A stretch of 64,000 bases of DNA from Saposhnikovia divaricata (Eukaryota > Streptophyta > Magnoliopsida > Apiales > Apiaceae): positions 10,657,881 to 10,721,880 of the forward strand of contig CM071597.1 of assembly GCA_036435485.1 (NCBI GenBank), in the 5' to 3' direction. The position numbers and the translations under genes were made by a program. Of this stretch, positions 10,908 through 20,792 are shown in pieces. Below the pieces are notes generated by a model. That model saw nothing but the letters and a program-made list of their open reading frames with translations. It was not told the DNA's origin and ran no database searches. Numbering within the stretch: the first letter of the stretch is position 1; each line of letters starts with the position of its first letter.

Positions 10908-11650
10908 TAGTAGCTGCTGTTTTTCTTTCTTTTTGGATTGTAATTACTTCTGGAAGACTAATCGCTGCTACATTCTATGCCACAGTTGGTAGTATAGCAG
11001 GCTTGCAGCTGCTACAATATTGCAGTGCTTTTTGTCGAATGGTCATATTCATCTTTCTGGTAAGCTTCAAAAAAACAGCCAATAATCCTTTCAAGGTGAT
11101 TTTTCTATTTCACATTGTTTTAATTGTTTACAGGAGATCTCGCATATGTTTTGAACCTTTTGGTCGTTTTGAATCGAAATTACATTTTCTTAGTTGCTGG
11201 GTTTAATTTCTGTAGAATTCAATAAAATCATTCTACAACTGGTGTTAAAATCTAGCATTCATTGTAGAAATTCCTGCAACATATATGTGTGCTACACCAT
11301 ATACTTCATCTTATTTCTAAGGAAACTATTATAAGACTTTATTATTGAAGTTTCATATTTAAGAAACACGAAATTGGAACAAGCCTTTGTATTAGCTGAC
11401 AATCTTTTGGAGGATTCCATGAATGGATTCCTCTTCATCTTCTCCCTCTAAGTGAAACAGTTGTGCCATCCAAATTCTTTTAGAAACATTATAGCGAGAT
11501 TGTTATAAGTTCTTTTATCAGCAGAGGTGTACATGGTGCACTAGTAACCAGTTGTTGGCTTGTTGCTTGCTTCACTTATTGCTATGACAAAGCTAGAGTG
11601 ACTCTCCTGTTTTCCACAGATAAAACCAGTATGACCATGGTCTTGTAGGT
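10908..11650 (+). pseudogene. TIC21 fragment, exon 2 part plus intron 2 part (unit 1)
   Basis: Aligned by eye with the intact gene at 46536-47220, the exon part (10911-11096) keeps the order TGCTACATTCTATGC, GCAGCTGCTACAATATTGC, CATATTCATCTTTCTGGTAAG and the exon end TTTCAAGG before the intron GT. Small insertions and deletions destroy the frame. Homology continues through the intron to about 11640 (for example CTTATTGCTATGACAAAGCT against the intact intron). Exons 1, 3 and 4 are absent, so it cannot encode the protein. It lies tail-to-tail with the UGT gene. Confidence 0.75.
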
Positions 11651-11839
11651 ACCATTTTCATAATTGTTAGGCATAAACAAAGCCGCAAAGCATTTTAAAG
11701 AGAAAGACCAAAAGTCCAACACAACGGCTAAAATGCCCTAACATGTCCATGACTAGTCTTACAACCTATAAGTACCCATTAACTGGATTTCAAAATTCGA
11801 ATGAAATATCACTATTACACAAATTACCTGGACTCTGCC

Positions 11840-13327
11840 TTAGCTCTTTAGCCTGTGATCATTTGTTTGTTTCAGAATGTCCTCAACTAGCAGTGTCATA
11901 TTTAGGTGAGAAGAGCCTCCTTCTTCATTGGCCTTTGCTGCCTTCTCTGCGAACTCCCTTGCTTTTCTTCTTCTATTTTCCCCTTCTTCTCCCTCATACA
12001 TTATGCAATCTATAGCTCTTTTAACATCTTCTCTCTTTACCTTCACTCCAGCCTTCTCTTCCTCGCCCAACTGCACAGCAATCTTACTCCCAACACTCAC
12101 ACCAGTCTCCACTACTTGCACTAATAACTTTTCGTTAAAAAACTGCTCCGCGAACAATGGCCATGTGATTAGTGGAACTCCAGCACAAATTCCTTCAATC
12201 GTCGAATTCCAACCACAGTGGGTCAAAAATCCTCCAATTGCAGAGTGTGATAAAATTAGAACTTGTGGCGCCCAACCACGGATCAAAAGGCCTCTCCCTT
12301 CTATTCTTTTCTCAAATCCATCTTCTACTATCCATTTCTCTATCTCTTCTTGTTTGCTTCCAGCCCTTACTGCCCATACGAATGGATGTTCAGATTCCTC
12401 CAAGCCTAAAGCAAGCTCTATCAGCTGCCCACGTGTAAGACTACTCAGGCTTCCAAGACATGCATAGATAACAGAGCCAGGTTTTTGAGAATCAAGCCAA
12501 TTCAAACATTTGTGTTGATCATTGGTGACATTATTTCCTCTTTGGGCTTTATCTAAGCTATCTTTGTTGCATAAAGATAAAGGGCCAACACACCAAACTT
12601 TATCTCTTTTTAACTTTTTAAACTCCTCAAAATAACTTTTTTCCAACTCCTCAAAGCTGTTAATCACAACCCCATATGATCCTACTTCAGTTGCTCTTAT
12701 TTGTTTGCGAATAACGTTCACAGAATTGGGAGCGGAACCAGGATTGAATAGACCAGGCAACTGGGGTTTGGTAAATTCGATAGGATCAGGTAGACCGGGT
12801 ACAATAAAGGACTCTGAGTCAGAAACACTCTCGTGCACTTTTGAAGTTGACAGCATTTCTGTGCATAACTGTGTGAAACAACTCATTCCATCAAACATAA
12901 TCCATGGAATCTGAAACATTTCTGCAGTTTTTGCTGTCCAGAACACGTGCTTATCAGACAATATGCAGCTTGGACGAGGCATTACCTCTGCAAGAAGTTT
13001 TTCCACAGGCTCTTGTAACATTATTGTAGCAGACATAAAGTTTACATTCAAACTATAAGACGGAAGTTCATCAACGCTTTCACAACCCTCGGGCAAACCA
13101 ACTTCCAAAGACGGGAATTGGACTTCAAGAAGGCGAATTGGGAGCCCAGCTAAAATGGCCCGATTAATGGCTGAGCCAAAACGCACTGAATTGCGAGGCG
13201 TGGTGACTAAGGTGACAATGACATCGCGTTGGGCCAGCAGTTTCGCCATGTCTATCATTGGAATAATGTGACCTGGACACATTAAGGGGATCATAACAAA
13301 GTGAAGCTGCTGTGGTTGTAAACCCAT
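11840..13327 (-). CDS. UDP-glycosyltransferase, UGT73C-like (copy 1)
   Basis: This is a single-exon family-1 glycosyltransferase of 495 residues, a normal length. It would move a sugar, probably glucose, from a UDP-sugar to a small acceptor in the cytosol. His20 (in PLMCPGH) and Asp125 (in CILSDKH) form the expected catalytic dyad. The 44-residue PSPG donor box runs from Trp352 to Gln395, with HCGWNS at 370-375; a final Gln is usual for UDP-glucose users. The acceptor is unknown; UGT73 relatives act on triterpenes, flavonoids, coumarins or hormones. The start is the first Met of the aligned pair. A (CA)n run lies about 52 bp upstream in the leader. It is about 95.6% identical to copy 2, with 22 differences counted by eye. 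Confidence 0.93.
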   Translation of the reverse strand: MGLQPQQLHFVMIPLMCPGHIIPMIDMAKLLAQRDVIVTLVTTPRNSVRFGSAINRAILAGLPIRLLEVQFPSLEVGLPEGCESVDELPSYSLNVNFMSATIMLQEPVEKLLAEVMPRPSCILSDKHVFWTAKTAEMFQIPWIMFDGMSCFTQLCTEMLSTSKVHESVSDSESFIVPGLPDPIEFTKPQLPGLFNPGSAPNSVNVIRKQIRATEVGSYGVVINSFEELEKSYFEEFKKLKRDKVWCVGPLSLCNKDSLDKAQRGNNVTNDQHKCLNWLDSQKPGSVIYACLGSLSSLTRGQLIELALGLEESEHPFVWAVRAGSKQEEIEKWIVEDGFEKRIEGRGLLIRGWAPQVLILSHSAIGGFLTHCGWNSTIEGICAGVPLITWPLFAEQFFNEKLLVQVVETGVSVGSKIAVQLGEEEKAGVKVKREDVKRAIDCIMYEGEEGENRRRKAREFAEKAAKANEEGGSSHLNMTLLVEDILKQTNDHRLKS

Positions 13328-13378
13328 TAGACACAGCTGAAGTTTGATAATAATTCAATAGTAGTATTTCAAAAGAAA

Positions 13379-13404
13379 GTGTGTGTGTGTGTGTGTGTGT
13401 GTGT
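13379..13404. repeat. (GT)13 microsatellite in the UGT copy 1 leader
   Basis: It lies 52 bp upstream of the UGT start, (CA)n on the gene strand. The same run, slightly shorter, is at 18594-18615 before copy 2. Confidence 0.9.
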
Positions 13405-15091
13405 TTTTCTGACAACAATGGCCTAATCGAAAGGGACCATATATTAAGCTGTCTGACTAGCAAGAATTCAAGTTGATCACTCCAGGTATCTATGAATGAT
13501 AAGCATCAATCAGGAATGTATACATCAACTGAGGTAGAGATTTATATATGTTGGTTGGAATGACATAAGAGCATGCATCAGCAAACAGACCATACGCATA
13601 CAAATCTAAATTGTCACGTTGTTTTCAACGCCGTTTGGCTAAAGAAAGAAATATGACAGGCTAGCCACACGATAGACAAATATCATGTAGTATCAGTTTT
13701 GCAAGTAAGATTTAAGAATACAGTTATAGAAGCACCTAGACATTAATTACTCCCTCTTCTCGTATATAAGAATGGATAAATAGGTATACAAAGCCAGGTT
13801 CCCTACAAGTCAATGCTCAAGAGGTGTGTTTGGGGGCCCGAAAAAATAACTAGCTACTACTACTCCGATTTACTGTTCTTTCACATCTGTTTATATTTTA
13901 TATTTAATACTAAAAATTACATTTGAATTTTTCAAACAACATATTAAAATTAATATATACTAGTTTATAACCTATGCGATGTGCTTGTAAACTATTTAAT
14001 TATATTTCACTAAAATTTTAAGTTGTATATATGTTTTTATTATTAAAATATTTTTTGAATTTTATAAATTTCATGAATATAAATATTATTCTAATTATGT
14101 ATTCTAATTATTACTTTCAAATACATATGTATATATAAAAATATTACATAAAAGTAGTTTTTTTTTAACTTTTATTTAGTAGAAAGAGTGAAATTTAACT
14201 AATCATGTAGACCTTTCTTCGATTTTTATACAAAAAATTTTATATTATAAGTGTTTTCCAGATTTTATGTAATTTTTAACTATATAATTTATAACTCGTG
14301 TGGTGCACGGATGCTTTTTTTAATAATTTTTATCTTGTTACTCATATTTTCATATATATATATATTTTAATTAGTAGGAAAAAAATTTATTTACGTTAAT
14401 AAAATATCATAATACATTTTTGATAGTATTTTAAACGACAATGTTTTAATTTTTAATATGTTATTGACGGGATTTTTTGGGAGTAGCTTATAAGATTATA
14501 TAAATGTATAATAATACTTTATTAAAAAAATAATAATTTTTTTGATTATAATATGATATTGACGGGAATAGAACCTCAAACTCTTAAAAATAGTTTATAA
14601 AATAATATATATGTTTAATAAAGATATGTTATTGGTGGGATTTGAACTTAATCCATGAGAATATTTTAAATATTAGAAAAAGAATATTCTTCTAGTATTA
14701 GATCCAACGGTTTTCACTAATCTATCCCAAAATCCAATGGTTCAAAACACGGGCTATCATATATCATTATTGTTATTAATTAATATATTAAGTATTTAAT
14801 TTAATATAAATTTTAATTTATTTTAATAAATTTTATTTTTAATTTTAAATTTACATATGTTCCATACTTAATTTCATGACATAAATAAATATTTTTAATT
14901 TTATGTTATTTTTAAATTTATTGTTAAATATTTTAATAATTCAATAATTATTTTTAAAAATTTATTTGGTGTAAGTAACTCGTTTTTTGAATTTTTATTT
15001 CTTACTTGTGTAGAGCTTATGCTTCTATTAGAAATAGAATGCAAATTAACATCAGGATCTTTTTTAAATCACTCATCACATATTTACTATG

Positions 15092-15290
15092 TTTGGTTTG
15101 GTTTGGTTTGGTTTATCACATATTTACTTGGTTGTGAGCTACATACACATGGGGATGATTGTATTGTGGCAACAACGATGATGGCGAATTATCTGGGAAG
15201 AATGTTTACTTGGTTGTGAGCTACATACACATGGGGATGATTGTACTGTGGCAACAACGATGATGGCGAATTATCTGGGAAGAAAGGATG
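15092..15290. repeat. local tandem duplication (about 87 bp) in unit 2
   Basis: The segment from TTTACTTGGTTGTGAGCT to GAATTATCTGGGAAGAA occurs at about 15122-15207 and again at 15208-15290, with a difference at TGTATTGTGG versus TGTACTGTGG. Unit 1 has a single copy near 9672-9757. A short GGTTT repeat precedes it. Confidence 0.8.
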
Positions 15291-15468
15291 TTGAACATGA
15301 ATGAAAAACAAACACTTCCCTATATTTATTGGGGTAGTTTATAATATAATATAAATGTATAAAAAGATTTTTTTTATTATTATTATATCCAACGATTCTC
15401 ATTAATCTATCTTAAAATTAAAATTAAGTATACACCAAATAAATGAACAACGAGGTTGTTTTGCTTAT

Positions 15469-15990
15469 CAATGTTTGGATTGCATGCAAGAACTGTGAGT
15501 CGGTGTAGTTGGCTTTGAAGAAACCTAACCTCCGTGCCAGAGCGCTCCAAATCTTTCAACTTATTGTCCTACTTTTGTCTTTTAGAACTGATAACATGGG
15601 GTGCTCAAATCGCTGGATCTATTCCCTCGGAAGTATTGATCAATTCTAAATTCATTCCAGCAAAAATACGGGATTCCAATCTCCGAGAAGGTTGCTATGG
15701 AGGTACATTTGTTGTGCACAACAGTGCTAGTAATACTTCATTACAATGTCTTCTTTTAGCTTTGACAAAACTTTAAAATCGCAGAGATTCCTTTTAATGT
15801 TCACGAAATCAAAGAAAAAGTCTGCTCCACCGTTGTTTGATTTGGGCGCATATTCCTTGTACTGCTACTATTGGTTTGCAGAGATCTGTTCTCACGTCTT
15901 GCAAGTTGAAGTGAACTTGCAGTCTTCTCTATAGCTTTGTGACACTGCTAAGTGCTACCCATGTCCTTTGAGGCTTCATTTTTAATTCAA
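15469..15990. other. conserved block of unknown origin in UGT unit 2
   Basis: This is the counterpart of 10129-10650, with only scattered substitutions (for example GAACTGATAACATGG versus TAACTGATAACATGG). No intact reading frame explains the conservation; recent duplication alone may do so. Confidence 0.35.
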
Positions 15991-16246
15991 TATTTAAATT
16001 ATCAGTCCATGATGACTAATGAAGGATTGAAATACCAAAAAAAAAAAAAAAAAAAATGTATTTATGCATAATGAAAAAGTTGTTCAAAATGAAGGATCTT
16101 AACTTATCAAAGATTTTTTTCTAAAGCTAAACTTATGCAAAAAAAAATTGTACTTACGCATAATGCTTAACTATTAGACAAGCAAAAACTTAACCCAAAA
16201 CAACCTTTTGGTACTAAAATAATTGTCTAAAATCAGTTTAGTGTAA

Positions 16247-16835
16247 TAGTAGCTGCTGTTTTTCTTTCTTTTTGGATTGTAATTACTTCTGGAAGACTAA
16301 TCACTGCTACATTCTATGCCACAGTTGGTAGTATAGCAGGCTTGCAGCTGCTACAATATTGCAGTGCTTTTTGTCGAATGGTCATATTCATCTTTCTGGT
16401 AAGCTTCAAAAAAACAGCCAATAATCCTTTCAAGGTGATTTTTCTATTTCACATTGTTTTAATTGTTTACAGGAGATCTCGCATATGTTTTGAACCTTTT
16501 GGTCGTTTTGAATCGAAATTACATTTTCTTAGTTGCTGGATTTAATTTCGGTAGAATTCAATAAAATCATTCTACAACTGGTGTTAAAATCTAGCATTCA
16601 TTGTACAAATTCCTGGGACATATATGTGTGCTACACCATATACTTCATCTTATTGCTATGACAATAATATAGCCAGATTATTATAGCGAGATTGTTGTAA
16701 GTTCTTTTATCAGCAGAGGTGTACATGGTCCACTAGTAACCAGTTGTTGCTTGCTTCACTTATTGCTATGACAAAGCTAGAGTGATCAGTCTTCTGTTTT
16801 CCACAGATGAAACCAGTATGACCATGGTCCTGTAG
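16247..16835 (+). pseudogene. TIC21 fragment, exon 2 part plus intron 2 part (unit 2)
   Basis: This is the same decayed exon 2 and intron 2 piece as in unit 1, with shared lesions such as CATTCTATGCCACAGTTGG. The fragment was therefore already broken before the unit was duplicated. The intron part has lost about 150 bp around 16650-16680 relative to unit 1. Confidence 0.75.
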
Positions 16836-17059
16836 GTACCAAATGCACAATTGTTTTAAATATAACACAACTCAAATGTACAATTGTTAGGCATAAACAA
16901 AGCCGTAAAGCATTTTAAAGAGAAAGACCAACAGTCCAACACAACAGCTAAAATGCCCTAACATGTCCATGACTAGTCTTACAACCTAAAAGTACCCATT
17001 AATTGGTTTTAATTATTCGAATGAAATATCACTATTACACAAATTACCTGGACTCTGCC

Positions 17060-18547
17060 TTAGCTCTTTAGCCTATGATCATTTGTTTGTTTCAGAATGT
17101 CCTCAACTAGCAGTGTCATATTTAGGTGAGAAGAGCCTCCTTCTTCATTGGCCTTTGCTGCCTTCTCTGCGAACTCCCTTGCTTTTCTTCTTCTATTTTT
17201 CCCTTCTTCTCCCTCATACATTATGCAATCTATAGCTCTTTTAACATCTTCTCTCTTTACCTTCACTCCAGCCTTCTCTTCCTCGCCCAACTGCACAGCA
17301 ATCTTACTCCCAACACTCACACCAGTCTCCACTACTTGCACTAATAACTTTTCGTTAAAAAACTGCTCCGCGAACAATGGCCATGTGATTAGTGGAACTC
17401 CAGCACAAATTCCTTCAATCGTCGAATTCCAACCACAGTGGGTCAAAAATCCTCCAATTGCAGAGTGTGATAAAATTAGAACTTGTGGCGCCCAACCGCA
17501 GATCAAAAGGCCTCTCCCTTCTATTCTTTTCTCAAATCCATCTTCTACTATCCATTTCTCTATCTCTTCTTGTTTGCTTCCAGCCCTTACTGCCCATACG
17601 AATGGATGTTCAGATTCCTCCAAGCCTAAAGCAAGCTCTATCAGCTGCCCACGTGTAAGACTACTTAGGCTTCCAAGACATGCATAGATAACAGAGCCAG
17701 GTTTCTGAATATCAAGCCAATTCAAACAATTGTGATGATCATTGGTGTATTTATTTCCTCTTTGGGCCTTATCTAAGCTATCTTTGTTGCATAAAGATAA
17801 AGGGCCAACACACCAAACTTTATCTCTTTTTAACTTTTTAAACTCCTCAACATAACTTTTTTCCAACTCCTCAAAGCTGTTAATCACGACCCCATATGCT
17901 CGTACTTCAGTCGCTCTTATTTGTTTCCGTATAACATCCACAGAATTGGGAGTAGAACCAGGATTGAATAGACCAGGCAACTGGGGTTTGGTAAATTCAA
18001 TAGGATCAGGTAGACCGGGTACAATAAAGGACTCTGAGTCAGAAACACTCTCGTGCACTTTCGAAGTTGACAGCATTTCTGTGCATAACTGTGTGAAACA
18101 ACTCATTCCATCAAACATAATCCATGGAATCTGCAACATTTCTGCAGTTTTTGCTGTCCAGAACACGTGCTTATCAGACAATATGCAGCTTGGACGAGGC
18201 ATTACCTCTGCAAGAAGTTTTTCCACAGGCTCTTGTAACATATTTGTTGCAGACATAAAGTTTACATTCAAACTATAAGACGGAAGTTCATCAACGCTTT
18301 CACAACCCTCAGGCAAACCAACTGCCACAGACGGGAATCGGACTTCAAGAAGGCGAATGGGGAGCCCATCTAAAATGGCCCTATTAATGGTTGAGCCAAA
18401 ACGCACTGAATTGCGAGGCGTGGTGACAATAGTGACAATGACATCGCGTTGGGCCAGCAGTTTCGCCATGTCTATCATTGGAATAATGTGGCCTGGACAC
18501 ATTAAGGGGATCATAACAAAGTGAAGCTGCTGTATCTGTGAACCCAT
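17060..18547 (-). CDS. UDP-glycosyltransferase, UGT73C-like (copy 2)
   Basis: This is the tandem paralogue of the gene at 11840-13327, also 495 residues from the Met that aligns with copy 1 (MGSQIQQLHF). An in-frame Met 8 codons further upstream (18571) exists only because of a small insertion and is less likely to be the start. His20, Asp125 and the whole PSPG box (352-395) are unchanged. Of 22 differences, most lie in the N-terminal acceptor-binding half (for example A60D, Q70R, I102N, F138L, G216R, V267Y). Arg350, two residues before the PSPG box, is Cys here. Both copies look functional, with possibly altered acceptor preference; that is inference. Confidence 0.92.
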   Translation of the reverse strand: MGSQIQQLHFVMIPLMCPGHIIPMIDMAKLLAQRDVIVTIVTTPRNSVRFGSTINRAILDGLPIRLLEVRFPSVAVGLPEGCESVDELPSYSLNVNFMSATNMLQEPVEKLLAEVMPRPSCILSDKHVFWTAKTAEMLQIPWIMFDGMSCFTQLCTEMLSTSKVHESVSDSESFIVPGLPDPIEFTKPQLPGLFNPGSTPNSVDVIRKQIRATEVRAYGVVINSFEELEKSYVEEFKKLKRDKVWCVGPLSLCNKDSLDKAQRGNKYTNDHHNCLNWLDIQKPGSVIYACLGSLSSLTRGQLIELALGLEESEHPFVWAVRAGSKQEEIEKWIVEDGFEKRIEGRGLLICGWAPQVLILSHSAIGGFLTHCGWNSTIEGICAGVPLITWPLFAEQFFNEKLLVQVVETGVSVGSKIAVQLGEEEKAGVKVKREDVKRAIDCIMYEGEEGKNRRRKAREFAEKAAKANEEGGSSHLNMTLLVEDILKQTNDHRLKS

Positions 18548-18593
18548 TAGTACACAGCTGAAATTTCGCAATAATTCAGTAGTAGTATTTCAA

Positions 18594-18615
18594 GTGTGTG
18601 TGTGTGTGTGTGTGT
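18594..18615. repeat. (GT)n microsatellite in the UGT copy 2 leader
   Basis: It lies 47 bp upstream of the UGT start at the same position as the copy 1 run, but is shorter. Confidence 0.88.
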
Positions 18616-18812
18616 TTCGGACAATAATGGCCTATTCGAAAGGGACTCTATACTAAGCTATCTGACTTGGTAGAATTCAAGATGATCACTCCATGTAATC
18701 TATGAATGATACATCAACTGAGGTAGAAGTGACATAAGAGCCTGCATCAGCATACAAACGACTCATATACAATTCTAAGTTGTCAGCGTGACTTTTGTTA
18801 GCAGAAAACACT

Positions 18813-18962
18813 GTTTTCAACGCCACTCGCCTAAAAATGGAAATATATGACAGGCTAGCCATACAATTAGGTAAGAAGAAACAAATATTATGGTTATGGA
18901 GTACTGTCATCATTTTTGCAAGTAAGATTAAGAATACAGCTACAGAGGCACCTAGACATTAT
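18813..18962. repeat. stub of a third UGT array unit
   Basis: GTTTTCAACGCC at 18813 and the following CAGGCTAGCCA...TTTTGCAAGTAAGATT...CACCTAGACATT match the starts of units 1 and 2, with more differences. Similarity stops at about 18962, so this is the outer edge of the tandem array. The next 130 bp hold nothing recognisable. Confidence 0.75.
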
Positions 18963-19094
18963 TATTACTAGAATATTTTTGGGGTCTTTTTAGTTTGTGC
19001 CCACAGTCACTTATTTTAGGAGGGTGACTCCAAATTGATGGTTGCACACCCTCATCATATTATTTGACAATAATGTTCTCCGTCCCAATAGTAA

Positions 19095-20792
19095 GAGAGG
19101 TGTATTTAATTGAGATTTTAAAGGATTTTTTTGAATTTCTAAAATTTGAGGGTATTCAATCTGGATTTTGAGAGCAACTCCAACTCATCACTAAATCACT
19201 ATAATAGTGGTGATGGATGTAGTGTCAAACTCACTCCAATACAACACTAAAATGGTGACCCAAGATCACCAAATGAGTTTTTGGTCACCAAATTTGGTGA
19301 CAAAAGTACATTTGGTGATCCTTGATCACCAAATTTGGTGACTTTCAAAATTCCAACAATACCCCTATATTTGTTAACAAAACAACTTTTTTCCATCTAT
19401 GTCCCACTATTTGTTCTTGTAATTTTTTTCCAACTTATTTGTTCTCATAATTTTTAACTTTAAATTTTTATCAATTGAAACTTCTTTTCTTCTTAGCTCT
19501 TGTTAAATTTTTATCTATGTCCTACTATTTATTCCTAGCTCTTGTTAATTCTAAAATGTCGTAATTCTAAAATATCAATTTTCAACAAAATTTGGATATT
19601 GATTTTTTTTATAAATAATTGTTATATTAATAAATTTAATATTATGCGACCATAACATTACAATTTAAAATATAATAGATATTAATAATGTAAATTGAAC
19701 AAAGTTAGAATATTATATTTTATTGGTGAAAGATTCCTTTTAGTGTCAAGTATAGTGAAGTATAGTGATCATGGGTTGGAGTGTATTTTGTGAATGGTGT
19801 AATTTTGTCATCAAGTGTCTTGGGTTGGAGATGGTCTGAAAAGTCCTTCAAAATCCGGTGGTATTCAATAAGGATTATAAAAAGTTTTTAAAAATTTGGG
19901 TGTATTCAATTTGGATTTTAAAAAAGACATTAAAATCTGATGGTATTCAATTTAGATTCTAAAAAATCCATTAAAATCTGATGGTATTCAAAAGTCCATG
20001 GATTTTTTTGGATTTCATAAAATTGTGGATTTTGATGGATTTGTTAGTGTATTTTATATCTTTTCAAATCTCATCAAAATCCAAGAGATTATAAAGGATT
20101 TGCCAGAAACTTTATTTTAATCAACAAAATTTTACGAGATTTAACATAAACTCAGTCAGACGACGAGTATAATTAAATTAACAATAATTTTTCAAAATTC
20201 ATAGATTATAATCAATTCATTTAAATAATACAACTCCGTAAATATTATTACGAATATGCTTATTTGGACACTTTATTGTTCAAGATTAGGTATGTATATT
20301 GAGAATATATTAATATTTATTTTTTGCATCACTACGAAAAATGCTTATATTTTCGGAAAGTATTTCTAGATTGTAATTTTGCTAATGCATTGTATATATC
20401 CACAAATTACAAGATAATATTTTCATATTTTATTGGTACTACGACAAATGTAGATGATGATGATAAAAAATATAATGAGAACAAAGAACACATGGATGAA
20501 AAGTTCGATTAGATAAATAACTATTTTGAATTATATATAATATTATTTTAATTTATATATGGATATTCTAAAATAAAATAAATAAAATCAATCCAATAGA
20601 ATCTTTGTGATTATTTTTAGTCCACAAAAATCTTTATAAATCAATCCATTAAAATCCAATAGAATCTGTGCAGAATTTAAAAGGTTTGTATAGAGTCTAT
20701 TGTAGATTTTGAACAATCCGTGAATTTACAAAATCCAATAAAACTCATGAATTTTTAACAATCCATTAAAATTGTAATTGAATACACCCCTC
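19095..20792. mobile_element. TIR element with GTGTATTCAAT ends, non-autonomous
   Basis: The left end GAGAGGTGTATTTAATTG and the reverse complement of the right end, GAGGGGTGTATTCAATTA, form imperfect terminal inverted repeats that extend inward (ATTTTAAAGGATT versus ATTTTAATGGATT). Subterminal copies of GGTATTCAAT and TTAAAATCTGATGG repeat inside. There is no transposase. A Mutator-like or MITE origin is likely. A separate MITE sits inside at 19171-19837. Confidence 0.6.
19171..19837. mobile_element. MITE nested in the 19095-20792 element
   Basis: The ends AGAGCAACTCCAAC and (reverse complement) AGACCATCTCCAAC match at 12 of 14 positions. The host element reads continuously once this 667-bp piece is removed (CTGGATTTTG joins GAAAAGTCC). 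There is no coding capacity. The target duplication is not clear, so the superfamily is open (hAT or Harbinger). Confidence 0.6.

Larger units (their letters stand above)
7873..13620. repeat. tandem UGT unit 1 (about 5.75 kb)
   Basis: The start (GTTTTCCACGCCGTTTGGCT at 7881) matches 13621 and 18813, which defines the repeat period. Order within the unit: distal promoter piece of a UGT copy to the left, AT-rich spacer with Helitron-like ends, conserved block of unknown origin, TIC21 fragment, and a UGT gene on the minus strand. Compared with unit 2 it has an inserted SINE-like element (8808-9088) and about 150-170 bp near 9980-10130 that unit 2 lacks. Confidence 0.85.
13621..18812. repeat. tandem UGT unit 2 (about 5.2 kb)
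   Basis: It has the same order as unit 1 and is highly similar throughout. It lacks the SINE-like insertion, lacks about 150-170 bp before the conserved block, has a contracted TA run, and has a shortened TIC21 intron segment (near 16650-16680). It carries a private tandem duplication at 15122-15290 and a (GGTTT)n-like run near 15092-15113. Confidence 0.85.

Noticed and set aside
11928..12467. 179-residue plus-strand frame (and the same at 17148-17687)
   Set aside because: It lies antisense within the UGT genes, which have full catalytic motifs on the other strand.
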